Shown: positions 1 to 8,111 of the stretch, one piece after another
How positions within the stretch are numbered: the first letter of the stretch is position 1
How the letters are laid out: the number at the start of each line of letters is the position of its first letter
NCBI RefSeq assembly: GCF_001425905.1
Contig: NZ_LMDY01000001.1
Span: 68,890-132,889, forward strand
Origin: Methylibium sp. Root1272
Lineage (GTDB): Bacteria > Pseudomonadota > Gammaproteobacteria > Burkholderiales > Burkholderiaceae_C
Length of the DNA: 64,000 nucleotides
Reading direction: 5' to 3'
Notes under the pieces: model-generated
Databases searched by the model: none
Told to the model about the DNA's origin: nothing
Seen by the model: only the letters and a program-made list of their open reading frames with translations
Position numbers and translations under genes: made by a program

Positions 1-2
1 AC

Positions 3-248
3 CACCCGGCAGTCGGCCAGTGCGTGTGCTTCGGCATGCCGCACCCGAAGCTGGGCGAGGAGGTCGCCGCGGTCGTGGTGCTGAAGGAAGGTGCCAGCGC
101 CACCGAGCGTGAGATCCAGGACTTCTTCGCCAAGCGTGCGGCCGACTACAAGGTGCCGAAGAAGATCCTGTTCATGGACGAGATCCCGAAGGGGGCGACC
201 GGCAAGCTGCAGCGCATCGGGCTGGCGCAGAAGCTGGGTCTGGGCTGA
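3..248 (+). CDS. AMP-forming acyl-CoA ligase, C-terminal end (partial)
   Basis: Only the last 81 codons are in the window; the reading frame is open from base 3. The protein is the small C-terminal domain of the ANL superfamily (acyl-CoA synthetases), which swings to catalyse thioester formation. The end carries the family's ATGKLQR motif, whose lysine is the conserved adenylation lysine, and a GEEV segment seen in the same domain. It lies 180 bases upstream of a solute-binding protein and transporter on the same strand, so it may activate the imported acid. The substrate cannot be told from this fragment. Confidence 0.88.
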   Translation, partial: HPAVGQCVCFGMPHPKLGEEVAAVVVLKEGASATEREIQDFFAKRAADYKVPKKILFMDEIPKGATGKLQRIGLAQKLGLG

Positions 249-274
249 GCGGCCCGCGGGCTGGCGCGGCGCCG

Positions 275-428
275 ATTAAAAGATTACTGAACGGAACAAG
301 AACAAAACCTGAATTCCTCTTGGGGGAGGAGGCACATATCGTGCCGCGAGGCGCCGCGATGGCGGCCACACGTGACGATGCTCGACCGATCGAACAATCC
401 GGCGTCCGCCGACCATGAAGGAGACAAG
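275..428 (+). promoter_or_regulatory. Probable promoter and leader region of the transporter operon
   Basis: This is the gap between the CoA ligase and the solute-binding protein gene. Bases 275-321 form an A/T-rich island in an otherwise very G+C-rich sequence, which is where a promoter would be expected. I cannot assign convincing -35 and -10 hexamers. A strong ribosome binding site (AAGGAGA) sits just before the ATG at 429. Confidence 0.35.
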
Positions 429-1439
429 ATGCAGACAGTCAAGAAGCTCTTCCTGCGCACCGCGCTCGCGACGGCCGCGCTGACCGGTCTCGGCCATGCG
501 CCGATGGCGGCCGCCTGGGAGCCCGCCAAGCCGATCGAGTTCGTCGTGCCGGCGGGCACCGGCGGCGGCGCAGACCAGATGGCGCGCTTCATCCAGGGGG
601 TGGCCGCGAAGAACAACCTGACCAAGCAGCCGATCGTCGTCGTCAACCGCTCGGGCGGGGCCGGCGCGGAGGGCTTCCTCGCGGTCAAGGACGCCAAGGG
701 CGATCCGCACAAGATCATCATCACGCTGTCGAACCTGTTCACCACGCCGCTGGCCACCGGCGTGCCGTTCAACTGGCGCGACCTGACACCGGTGCAGATG
801 CTGGCGCTCGACCAGTTCGTGCTGTGGGTCAACGAGGAGTCGCCGTACAAGACGGCCAAGGCCTACTTCGACGCCGTGAAGGCAGCGCCGCCCAGCACTG
901 TGAAGATGGCGGGCACCGGCTCCAAGCAGGAAGACCAGATCATCACCGTGCTGCTGGAAAAGGCTGCGGGCAAGAAGATCGTCTACATCCCCTTCAAGGG
1001 CGGCGGTGACGTGGCGGTGCAGCTGGTCGGCAAGCACGTCGACTCCACCGTCAACAACCCGATCGAGGCCGAGTCGCACTGGCGTGCCGGCAAGCTGCGC
1101 GCCCTGTGCGTGTTCGACAAGCAGCCGATGCCGTACAAGACCAAGCTCACGGCCACCCAGTCGTGGGCCGACGTGCCGACCTGCCCGGCGGCGGGCCTGC
1201 CGGTCGAGTACGTGATGCTGCGCGGCATCTTCATGGCGCCCGGCGTCACGCAGGAGCAGGTGGCCTACTACCTCGACCTGTTCAAGAAGCTGCGCGCGCT
1301 GCCCGAGTGGCAGGAGTTCATGGCCAAGGGCGCCTTCAACCAGACGGCACTCACCGGCCCCGAATTCTTCGACTGGCTCGGCAAGACCGAGCAGATGCAC
1401 CGCGTCCTCATGAAGGAAGCGGGCTTCATCGCGCAATAA
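429..1439 (+). CDS. Bug/TctC-family periplasmic solute-binding protein
   Basis: This 336-residue protein begins with a basic stretch and a hydrophobic segment ending in an Ala-rich cleavage region near residue 29, a Sec signal peptide. The mature part opens with WEPAKPIEFVVPAGTGGGAD, the typical beginning of Bug proteins, which capture carboxylates for tripartite tricarboxylate transporters. An in-frame start exists 19 codons upstream, but the ATG at 429 has AAGGAGA at proper spacing and a clean signal peptide. The tctB and tctA genes follow, so the three form one transport system. The ligand is unknown; the flanking CoA ligase and dehydrogenase suggest an organic acid. Confidence 0.9.
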   Translation: MQTVKKLFLRTALATAALTGLGHAPMAAAWEPAKPIEFVVPAGTGGGADQMARFIQGVAAKNNLTKQPIVVVNRSGGAGAEGFLAVKDAKGDPHKIIITLSNLFTTPLATGVPFNWRDLTPVQMLALDQFVLWVNEESPYKTAKAYFDAVKAAPPSTVKMAGTGSKQEDQIITVLLEKAAGKKIVYIPFKGGGDVAVQLVGKHVDSTVNNPIEAESHWRAGKLRALCVFDKQPMPYKTKLTATQSWADVPTCPAAGLPVEYVMLRGIFMAPGVTQEQVAYYLDLFKKLRALPEWQEFMAKGAFNQTALTGPEFFDWLGKTEQMHRVLMKEAGFIAQ

Positions 1440-1469
1440 GACGATCACCCCCGTTGCGGCTGCGCCGCT

Positions 1470-1483
1470 CCCCCTCGAGGGGG
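1470..1483. repeat. Perfect G/C palindrome between the binding-protein gene and tctB
   Basis: CCCCCTCGAGGGGG is a perfect inverted repeat inside a G/C-rich 91-136 base gap. Similar short palindromes occur in intergenic regions across Burkholderiales. Here it could form an RNA hairpin that lowers expression of the membrane subunits relative to the binding protein, or protect the upstream message. No U-run follows, so it is not a classical intrinsic terminator. Confidence 0.5.
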
Positions 1484-1575
1484 CGCCGCTGACGGGCCGG
1501 CGGAGCCGGTCCGTGGCGGCTGCTGGCTGAATGCGGCGGGGGTGGCCGTTGGCGAACTTTTTCTGGAACGAGCTC

Positions 1576-2076
1576 ATGGACTCTGAAACTTCGAGCGACG
1601 CGATCGGGTCGCGCTGGCCCGAGCTGATCGTGGCCGCCGTGCTGATGGCGCTGGCGGTGCTGGTGATCGTCGACAGCGTGCGGGCCGGCATCGGCTGGGC
1701 CGACGACGGGCCGCGGTCGGGCTACTTTCCGTTCTACATCGGCCTGCTGCTGCTGGCCTCGAGCGCGACGGTGCTGGTCAAGGCGCTGCTGCGCTGGCGC
1801 CGAGCCGACGAGGTGTTCGCCGAGCGCGCGCAGATCGGCATGGTGCTCGCGGTGCTGGTGCCGATGCTGATCTACGTCGGGGGCATCGCCGTGCTCGGCA
1901 TCTACGCCGCGTCGCTGCTGCTGATCGGCTATTTCATGCGCCGCCACGGCAAGTTCGGCTGGGTCTCGACGTCGGCGGTGGCGGTGGGCGTGCCGCTGTT
2001 CTTCTTCCTGGTCTTCGAGCGCTGGTTCCTGGTGCCGCTGCCCAAGGGCCCGATCGAGCACTGGCTCGGCTTCTGA
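1576..2076 (+). CDS. tctB: TctB-family small membrane subunit of a tripartite tricarboxylate-type transporter
   Basis: The 166-residue product has about four hydrophobic segments (after RWPE near residue 17, then around 55, 95 and 130), the usual size and layout of TctB, which pairs with the large TctA permease in the inner membrane. An in-frame ATG lies 15 codons upstream, but the ATG at 1576 gives the standard short polar N-terminus MDSETSSD before the first membrane helix. The ribosome binding site is weak at both. It sits between the Bug-type binding protein and tctA, as in typical ttt operons. Confidence 0.85.
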   Translation: MDSETSSDAIGSRWPELIVAAVLMALAVLVIVDSVRAGIGWADDGPRSGYFPFYIGLLLLASSATVLVKALLRWRRADEVFAERAQIGMVLAVLVPMLIYVGGIAVLGIYAASLLLIGYFMRRHGKFGWVSTSAVAVGVPLFFFLVFERWFLVPLPKGPIEHWLGF

Positions 2077-2106
2077 GCTGCGCCGCAACCCATCTCCTGG
2101 AAGATC

Positions 2107-3621
2107 ATGGAAGAAATCGGCAACCTGATGCATGGTTTCAGCGTGGCGCTGACGCTGCCGAACCTGATGTACATGCTGATCGGCATCACGCTCGGCGTGC
2201 TGATCGGCGTGCTGCCCGGCCTGGGCGGCGCCAACGGCATCGCGATCCTGCTGCCGCTCACCTTCAGCATGAATCCCACCTCGGCGATCATCATGCTGAG
2301 CTGCATCTACTGGGGCGCGCTGTTCGGCGGAGCGATCACGTCGATCCTGTTCAACATCCCGGGCGAGCCCTGGTCGGTGGCGACCACCTTCGACGGCTAT
2401 CCGATGGCGCAGCAGGGGCGCGCGGCGCAGGCGCTCACGGCGGCGTTCACCTCCAGCTTCGTCGGCGCGCTGTTCGCGGTGATCCTGATCACCTTCCTGG
2501 CACCGCTGCTGGCGAAGTTCGCGCTGAAGTTCGGCCCCGCGGAGTTCTTTGCGGTACAGCTGCTCACCTTCTGCAGCTTCGTCGGCATGAGCAAGGAGCC
2601 GCCGGCCAAGGTGATCGCCGCGATGATGCTGGGCTTTGCGCTGGCCGCCGTCGGCCTGGACGGCGTGACCGGCCAGTTGCGCATGACCTTCGGTGTCACC
2701 GAGCTGCTGAAGGGCTTCGACTTCCTGATCGCGGTGATCGGGCTGTTCGGCATCGGCGAGATCCTGCTGACGATGGAGGAGGGCCTGGCCTTCAAGGGCA
2801 AGAGCGCGAAGATCAATCCGAAGGTCGTGCTGCAGACCTGGGCCGAGCTGCCGCGCTACTGGATGACCTTCCTGCGCTCGACCGTGGTGGGTTGCTGGAT
2901 GGGCATCACGCCGGGCGGCGCGACGCCTGCCTCGTTCATGAGCTACGGCATCGCGCGGCGGTCGTCGAAGGACCCGCAGAGCTTCGGCAAGGGCCAGATC
3001 GAGGGCGTGGTGGCGCCGGAGACCGCGGCCCACGCGGCGGGCACCTCGGCGCTGCTGCCGATGCTCACGCTCGGCATCCCGGGGTCGCCGACCGCGGCCG
3101 TGCTGCTGGGCGGCCTGCTCATCTGGGGCCTGCAGCCGGGACCGATGCTGTTCGTCGAGCAGAAGGATTTCGTCTGGGGCCTGATCGCCAGCATGTACCT
3201 CGGCAACATCGTCGGCCTGCTGGTGGTGCTGACGACGGTGCCGTTCTGGGCCTCGATCCTGCGCATCCCGTTCTCGGTGATCGCGCCGGTGATCATCGTC
3301 ATCTGCGCGATCGGCGCCTACACCGTGCACAGCTCGATGTTCGATGTCTGGCTGATGCTGGTGTTCGGCGTGGTGGGCTACCTGTTCAAGAAGCTCAAGT
3401 ACCCGCTGGCGCCGATGGTGCTGGCGCTGGTGCTGGGCGACATGGCCGAATCGAGCTTCCGTCAGGCGATGCTGCTGTCGCAGGGCAGCCTGGCGATCTT
3501 CTGGTCCAACCCGCTGGTCGGCAGCATCGCCGGTCTGGCGATCGTGATGCTGCTGTGGCCGCTGTGGGGGGTGGCGCAGGGCTACTTCAGGGCGCGTGAG
3601 AACAAGGGAATCGCAGCATGA
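2107..3621 (+). CDS. tctA: TctA-family permease of a tripartite tricarboxylate-type transporter
   Basis: This 504-residue polytopic membrane protein is full length for TctA. The N-terminal half has the signature GVLPGLGGANGIAILLPLTF near residue 36, and the repeat in the second half has GITPGGATPASFMSYGIARR and LTLGIPGSPTAAVLLGGLL, the two loops thought to line the transport path. It moves a carboxylate across the inner membrane using the ion gradient and takes substrate from the Bug-type protein. The stop overlaps the next start by ATGA, so the downstream dehydrogenase is translationally coupled. Confidence 0.93.
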   Translation: MEEIGNLMHGFSVALTLPNLMYMLIGITLGVLIGVLPGLGGANGIAILLPLTFSMNPTSAIIMLSCIYWGALFGGAITSILFNIPGEPWSVATTFDGYPMAQQGRAAQALTAAFTSSFVGALFAVILITFLAPLLAKFALKFGPAEFFAVQLLTFCSFVGMSKEPPAKVIAAMMLGFALAAVGLDGVTGQLRMTFGVTELLKGFDFLIAVIGLFGIGEILLTMEEGLAFKGKSAKINPKVVLQTWAELPRYWMTFLRSTVVGCWMGITPGGATPASFMSYGIARRSSKDPQSFGKGQIEGVVAPETAAHAAGTSALLPMLTLGIPGSPTAAVLLGGLLIWGLQPGPMLFVEQKDFVWGLIASMYLGNIVGLLVVLTTVPFWASILRIPFSVIAPVIIVICAIGAYTVHSSMFDVWLMLVFGVVGYLFKKLKYPLAPMVLALVLGDMAESSFRQAMLLSQGSLAIFWSNPLVGSIAGLAIVMLLWPLWGVAQGYFRARENKGIAA

Positions 3622-4628
3622 AGATCGCCGTCGTCGGCGCCGGCGCGATCGGCGGCTACCTGGGGGCGAAGCTGGCGATCGCCGGCGAGGACGTCACCTT
3701 CATCGCCCGCAACAAGAACCTGGCGGCCATCAACGCCCACGGCTTCCGGCTCGTGCTGGAAGACGGCAGCGAGCAGCACGCCCCGACCGCCAGGGCGGTG
3801 CAGCAGATGGCCGAGGCCGGCCCGCAGGACGCGGTGCTGCTGACCGTGAAGGCCCACCAGGTGCGCGACCTGCTGCCGGACCTGCGGCAACTGTTCGGCC
3901 CCGAGACCATGGTCGTCACCATGATCAACGGCGTGCCGTGGTGGTACTTCCACAAGCTGGCCGGCCCCTACGAGGGCCGCACGCTGCAGAGCGTCGATCC
4001 CGACGGCCTGCTGGCGCAGCACATCGAACCCGAGCGCGTGATCGGCAGCGTGGTCTACCCGGCCGCCGAACTGGTGGCGCCCGGCGTCGTGAAGGTGATC
4101 GAGGGCAACCGCTTCACGCTCGGCGAACCCGATGGCTCGCGCAGCCCGCGCATCGAGGCGCTGTCGCAGGCGATGATCCGCGCCGGCTTCAAGAGCCCGG
4201 TGGCCAAGGACATCCGCGGCGAGATCTGGGTCAAGCTGTGGGGCAACCTCAGCTTCAACCCGATCAGTGCGCTGACGCACGCGACGCTGCAGGACATCTG
4301 CCGCTTCCCGCTGTCACGCGAGCTCGCGGCGCGCATGATGGGCGAGGCGCAGGCGGTCGGCCAGAAGCTCGGCGTCGAGTTCAAGATCTCGCTCGACAAG
4401 CGCATCGCCGGCGCCGAGGCGGTGGGCGCGCACAAGACCTCGATGCTGCAGGACGTGGAGAACGGCCGCGCACTCGAGCTCGAGGCGCTGGTCGGCAGCG
4501 TGGTGGAACTGGGGCGCATCACCGACACGCCCACACCGACCGTCGACGCCATCTACGCCGCGGCCAGCCTGCTCGGCAAGACCCTGGGCGACGCGCGTGG
4601 CAGGCTGCAGGTGCAGCCGCTGGCCTGA
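3618..4628 (+). CDS. Ketopantoate reductase (PanE/ApbA) family NADPH-dependent dehydrogenase
   Basis: The 336-residue protein opens with the Rossmann motif VGAGAIGGYLG at residues 5-15. The C-terminal helical domain holds the family's catalytic lysine context EIWVKLWGNLSFNP. True PanE reduces 2-dehydropantoate to pantoate, but many relatives act on other 2-keto acids. Overlap with tctA by four bases and coupling to a transporter argue for a catabolic dehydrogenase acting on the imported acid rather than vitamin synthesis. That function is inferred. Confidence 0.82.
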   Translation: MKIAVVGAGAIGGYLGAKLAIAGEDVTFIARNKNLAAINAHGFRLVLEDGSEQHAPTARAVQQMAEAGPQDAVLLTVKAHQVRDLLPDLRQLFGPETMVVTMINGVPWWYFHKLAGPYEGRTLQSVDPDGLLAQHIEPERVIGSVVYPAAELVAPGVVKVIEGNRFTLGEPDGSRSPRIEALSQAMIRAGFKSPVAKDIRGEIWVKLWGNLSFNPISALTHATLQDICRFPLSRELAARMMGEAQAVGQKLGVEFKISLDKRIAGAEAVGAHKTSMLQDVENGRALELEALVGSVVELGRITDTPTPTVDAIYAAASLLGKTLGDARGRLQVQPLA

Positions 4629-4634
4629 TCGGCC

Positions 4635-5399
4635 TCAGCCGTACGGGTTGGCCAGCACGCCGATCCCGTCGATCTCGACCTCCACCACGCAGCCGGGCTT
4701 CATCGGCATCACACCGAGCGAGGTGCCGCAGAGGATCACGTCGCCCGGCTCCAGCGTCATGTCGTGCGACAGGCGCGACACCAGTTCCGCCGGCCCGAAG
4801 CACATGTCCGACAGCGGGTAGTTCTGCCGCTCGCGGCCGCCCACGCGGGTGCGCAGCGTGGCCTGCGCGTGGTCGAAGTCGGTCTCGATCACCGGGCCGA
4901 ACACGCCGAAGCCGTCGAAGCTCTTGGCGCGGGCCCATTGCGGGAAGCTCGGGTCGCGCGCGATCAGCTCCATCGCCGTCACGTCGTTGGCGCAGGTGTA
5001 GCCGAAGATGTGCAAGGGCGCGTCGGCCGGCGACACGGCACGCGCCGTCCGGCCGATGACGATCGCCAGTTCGCCCTCGTAGGCGATGCGGCCCACGTCG
5101 CCGGCCGGCGGCGCGATGGGCTGACCGTGCGCGGCGAAGCTGCTAGGCGCCTTCAGGAAGTACAGCGGCTCGGCGGGGCGGGCCCAGCCGTTCTTCTCGG
5201 CCAGCGCGGCGAAGTTGTTCCACAGGCCGATCATCTTGCCGGGCACGCAGGGCGTGAGCCACGTCAGCCCGGCCAGCGGCAGGCGTTCGCCGGTGGGTCG
5301 GGGCGTCGTGAACAGGTCGCCGTCATGCACCTGCACGTGATCGCCGTCGAGGCGGCCGAAGCCGTGCTTGTCACCGAGGCGGAATCTCAGCCATTTCAT
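4635..5399 (-). CDS. Fumarylacetoacetate hydrolase (FAH) family protein
   Basis: The 254-residue product has the FAH-type fold seen in 2-hydroxyhepta-2,4-diene-1,7-dioate isomerases, acylpyruvases and fumarylpyruvate hydrolases. YEGELAIVIGR supplies the metal-binding Glu-x-Glu, and the central YTCANDVTAMEL segment matches the conserved loop. It probably cleaves or isomerises a 2,4-diketo or enol acid with Mg2+ or Mn2+. The ATG at 5399 has a strong AGGAGA site. It starts inside the last 29 bases of the upstream regulator gene on the same strand, so translation of the two is linked. It converges with the ketopantoate reductase-like gene six bases away. Confidence 0.85.
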   Translation of the reverse strand: MKWLRFRLGDKHGFGRLDGDHVQVHDGDLFTTPRPTGERLPLAGLTWLTPCVPGKMIGLWNNFAALAEKNGWARPAEPLYFLKAPSSFAAHGQPIAPPAGDVGRIAYEGELAIVIGRTARAVSPADAPLHIFGYTCANDVTAMELIARDPSFPQWARAKSFDGFGVFGPVIETDFDHAQATLRTRVGGRERQNYPLSDMCFGPAELVSRLSHDMTLEPGDVILCGTSLGVMPMKPGCVVEVEIDGIGVLANPYG

Positions 5400-6549
5400 C
5401 GTTGTCTCCTGAACGCTTGCTGCGGTAGCTCCACCACGGCAGCACCTTCGTCAATGCCAACACCGCACCGGGCTCGGTGGCGCGGTAGCCGGGCAGGCCG
5501 GCCAGCGTGCGGGCCCAGGTCGTGGAGCCCAACAACGCCACCAGGCGCTGCACCGCCGGCTGCTCGAGCGTGGACTTCAGCGTCACGAGGAAGTAGCGCT
5601 CGCGCGCCAACGGGACGAAGCCCAGCCCGGCAGCGCGCGCCGCCGCCTCCAGCCCGAAGGCCGCGTCCGCTGCGCCGCTGGCCACGGCCTGCGCGGCGGC
5701 GCCGTGCGAAGGTTCGATCAGCGCGAAGGCGTCCGGCATCTTCAGCCCGGCCTGCTCGATCAGTTCCTCCAGCAGCACCCGCGTGCCGGTGCCCTCGGGG
5801 CGCCCGACCCAGCGCACACCGGGGCGCGACAGGTCGTGCAGCGAACTCACCTTCAGCGGGTTGCCGGGTGCGGTCATCACACCCTGGATGCGCTGCGCGA
5901 AGCCGATCAGCTTGTGGTGGCCGGGCTTCAGCCGCGCGCGGTAGGTGCGTGCACTGACCGAGCCGCGCGCCACGCCGTCCAGCACGTGGAAGCCGGCGAG
6001 CAGGCAGCCGCCGGCATCGAGCGTGTGCAGCGCGTCCAGGCTGCCGGCGAATTCGATGTCGAGGTGCAGTTGCTCGGCCAGCGCCAGTTCGCGCAGCAGC
6101 GGCAGCGCCTGGTCGTGGCTGGCGCAGACGCTGAGCACGTCGACACGGTCGTCGAAGGCATCGGCGAAGGCGCGTTCCAGCTCCATGCGCAGCGACTCGA
6201 TCTGCGGCGCGAGCCGCGCCTGCGCCCGGCGCTCGGCCCACAGCAGCTTGTCGCCGAAGGACGTGAGCACCGCGCGCTGGCCCTTGTTCCAGATGATCAG
6301 CGAACGTCCCAGTTCGGCTTCCCAGCGCCGCAACTCGCCCCACACGTGGCGGTAGGAAAAACCCAGTGCCGTGGCCGCGGCCGAGATCGATCCGCCGCGG
6401 TGCAGCGCGTCGAGCAGGGCGAACAGCGGGTGGTGAACCGGTCCGGCGGCGCCGTCGGTGCCGAGCGAATAGGTGAGCTGCACACGCTGCGGCGACCGGG
6501 TGGGCGCAGGCGGGTCGTCGTGCGAGTCGTCGTTGTTGTTGCTATGCAT
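5371..6549 (-). CDS. ModE-type winged-helix regulator fused to a PBP-like ligand domain
   Basis: This 392-residue protein has an N-terminal ModE-like DNA-binding domain. HPLFALLDALHRGGSISAAA, FSYRHVWGELRRWE and the following LTSFGDKLL segment match ModE and LysR-type helix-turn-helices. Residues from about 135 onward match the PBP-like domain, a cytosolic relative of periplasmic binding proteins, with VGRPEGTGTRVLLEELIEQAG as the core. ModE's usual molybdate-binding MOP domains are absent. The divergent tupBCA operon starts 94 bases away, so it likely senses tungstate or molybdate, or a cofactor precursor, and controls uptake. The ligand is an inference. Confidence 0.85.
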   Translation of the reverse strand: MHSNNNDDSHDDPPAPTRSPQRVQLTYSLGTDGAAGPVHHPLFALLDALHRGGSISAAATALGFSYRHVWGELRRWEAELGRSLIIWNKGQRAVLTSFGDKLLWAERRAQARLAPQIESLRMELERAFADAFDDRVDVLSVCASHDQALPLLRELALAEQLHLDIEFAGSLDALHTLDAGGCLLAGFHVLDGVARGSVSARTYRARLKPGHHKLIGFAQRIQGVMTAPGNPLKVSSLHDLSRPGVRWVGRPEGTGTRVLLEELIEQAGLKMPDAFALIEPSHGAAAQAVASGAADAAFGLEAAARAAGLGFVPLARERYFLVTLKSTLEQPAVQRLVALLGSTTWARTLAGLPGYRATEPGAVLALTKVLPWWSYRSKRSGDNDEMAEIPPR

Positions 6550-6556
6550 GCTCGTT

Positions 6557-6583
6557 CATATCGCTTTGGCGTCTGTGCATATC
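6557..6583. promoter_or_regulatory. Direct repeats CATATC in the regulator/tupB intergenic region
   Basis: CATATC occurs at 6557-6562 and again at 6578-6583, 21 bases apart, which is two helical turns. The repeats lie in the 94-base divergent gap between the ModE-like regulator and tupB and are A/T-rich against the background. They could be the regulator's operator. This is a positional inference only, and the repeats do not look like the classical E. coli ModE palindrome. Confidence 0.35.
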
Positions 6584-6643
6584 TAGCATCGCCACGATTG
6601 CAGTGTGCCCCAAGGGCGTGCGCCGTCCGGAACGGGCCAGGGA

Positions 6644-7402
6644 ATGAATGCTTTTGCTGAGAGTGTGCGCACGGCAGTGGGCCTGATCTTGCAGGCCGAT
6701 GCGCAATTGCTGCGCGTCGTGGGGCTGTCGCTGGGGATCAGCGGTACCGCCTGTGCCCTCGCCGCGGCTGTCGGCCTGGCAGGCGGCGCCGCTCTGGCGG
6801 TGCTGCGGTTTCCCGGCCGTCGCGGGGTGCTGGTGCTGCTCAACACCTTGCTGGCCTTGCCCTCGGTCGTGGTCGGTCTGGTGGTCTACCTGTTGCTGTC
6901 GCGCTCTGGGCCGCTCGGCGAATGGGGGCTGCTGTTCACGCCGGCGGCGATGGTGATCGCTCAGACGGTGCTGGTGGTGCCGGTGGTGGCGGCGCTGACG
7001 CGCGAGGCCATTGCCGACAGCTGGAAACAGCACGGCGAGCAACTGCAGTCTCTCGGTGCGGGCCGCTGGACCGGGGGCGCGCTGCTGCTGTGGGACGAGC
7101 GGCTGGCGCTGCTGACGGTGATGCTGGCGGCCTTCGGCCGCGCGATCTCGGAGGTGGGCGCGGTGATGATCGTCGGCGGCAACATCGATGGCCACACTCG
7201 GGTAATGACGACGGCCATCGCGCTCGAGACCAGCAAGGGCGACCTGCCGCTGGCGCTGGCCCTCGGCATGGTGCTGCTGGGTGTGGTGCTGCTGCTGAAC
7301 GTGCTGATCGCGCTGGTGCGCGCGTGGAGCACGCGCTCTCACGGGGCAGCGCACGGCGGCGCGAACGATGGCAGCCGGGCCGCCGGAGCGATGCATGGCT
7401 GA
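6644..7402 (+). CDS. tupB: Tungstate ABC transporter permease TupB
   Basis: The 252-residue protein has about five to six membrane segments and the ABC permease EAA-loop region SEVGAVMIVGGNIDGHTR, which is typical of TupB/WtpB and related oxyanion permeases. It forms the inner-membrane channel for tungstate with TupC and TupA. I chose the ATG at 6644 over an in-frame start 13 codons upstream because it precedes the natural first helix. The stop lies eight bases past the tupC start at 7395, so the genes overlap. Confidence 0.88.
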   Translation: MNAFAESVRTAVGLILQADAQLLRVVGLSLGISGTACALAAAVGLAGGAALAVLRFPGRRGVLVLLNTLLALPSVVVGLVVYLLLSRSGPLGEWGLLFTPAAMVIAQTVLVVPVVAALTREAIADSWKQHGEQLQSLGAGRWTGGALLLWDERLALLTVMLAAFGRAISEVGAVMIVGGNIDGHTRVMTTAIALETSKGDLPLALALGMVLLGVVLLLNVLIALVRAWSTRSHGAAHGGANDGSRAAGAMHG

Positions 7403-8111
7403 GCAGGCCTTGATCGCGCTCGAGTCGGTGGGCCTGCGCTACGGTGCGCAGGAGGCGCTGCGTGCGGTGAACCTGCGCATCGCACCGGGCGAATGCGTGG
7501 CCTTCGTCGGCGCCAACGGCTCGGGCAAGAGCTCGCTGCTGCGCGTGCTGCATGGCCTGCTGGCGCCGAGCGTGGGCGTGCGCCGGCAGCTTGCGGCCCT
7601 CGAAGGCCGGCCGCTGCGCTTTGCGATGCTGTTCCAGCGGCCCTTCCTGTTTCGTCTCTCGGTGCAGGCCAACGTGCGGCTCGGGCTGTGGCTGGGCGGC
7701 GTGCGGGGCGAGGCGGCGAGGGCGCGCTGTGCGCAGGCGCTGCAGCGGGTCGGGCTGGTGCCGGAAGCGGCGCGTCCGGCGCGGGCGCTATCGGGTGGCC
7801 AGCAGCAGCGGCTCGCGCTGGCGCGGGCCTGGGCGCTGCAGCCCGACGTGCTGCTGCTTGACGAGCCGACTGCCAGCCTGGACCCGAGCGCGAAGCGCGA
7901 GGTCGAGAACCTGCTCGCCGAGTTCGCGGCGCAGGGCATGACGCTGTTGATGGCCTCGCACAACCTCGGGCAGGTCAAGCGGCTGGCGCAGCGCGTCGTG
8001 TATCTGGAGCACGGGCGCGTGCTGGCCGACGTGCCGGCAGCGCAGTTCTTCGAGGGGGCGGCGTTGCCGCCCGAGGCCAAGTTGTTTCTCAAAGGAGAGT
8101 TGCCATGGTGA
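7395..8111 (+). CDS. tupC: Tungstate ABC transporter ATP-binding protein TupC
   Basis: The 238-residue ATPase has Walker A GANGSGKSS at residues 39-47, Q-loop MLFQRP, signature LSGGQQQR, Walker B LLLDEPTASLD and the switch histidine in MASHN. The order and size match single-domain oxyanion importers. It powers TupB. The first in-frame ATG at 7368 lies inside tupB; the ATG at 7395 gives the normal N-terminus MAEQALIALESV. The end overlaps tupA (ATGGTGA), indicating coupled translation of all operon members. Confidence 0.9.
   Translation: MAEQALIALESVGLRYGAQEALRAVNLRIAPGECVAFVGANGSGKSSLLRVLHGLLAPSVGVRRQLAALEGRPLRFAMLFQRPFLFRLSVQANVRLGLWLGGVRGEAARARCAQALQRVGLVPEAARPARALSGGQQQRLALARAWALQPDVLLLDEPTASLDPSAKREVENLLAEFAAQGMTLLMASHNLGQVKRLAQRVVYLEHGRVLADVPAAQFFEGAALPPEAKLFLKGELPW

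Noticed and set aside
1426-3330. A 634-codon open frame on the minus strand
   Set aside because: It lies opposite tctB and tctA, which have clear family motifs, and has a repetitive composition with no recognisable domain.
3618-4628. Calling the PanE-like gene a pantothenate synthesis gene
   Set aside because: It is coupled to a carboxylate transporter and no other pantothenate gene is near; the family includes many other 2-keto-acid reductases.
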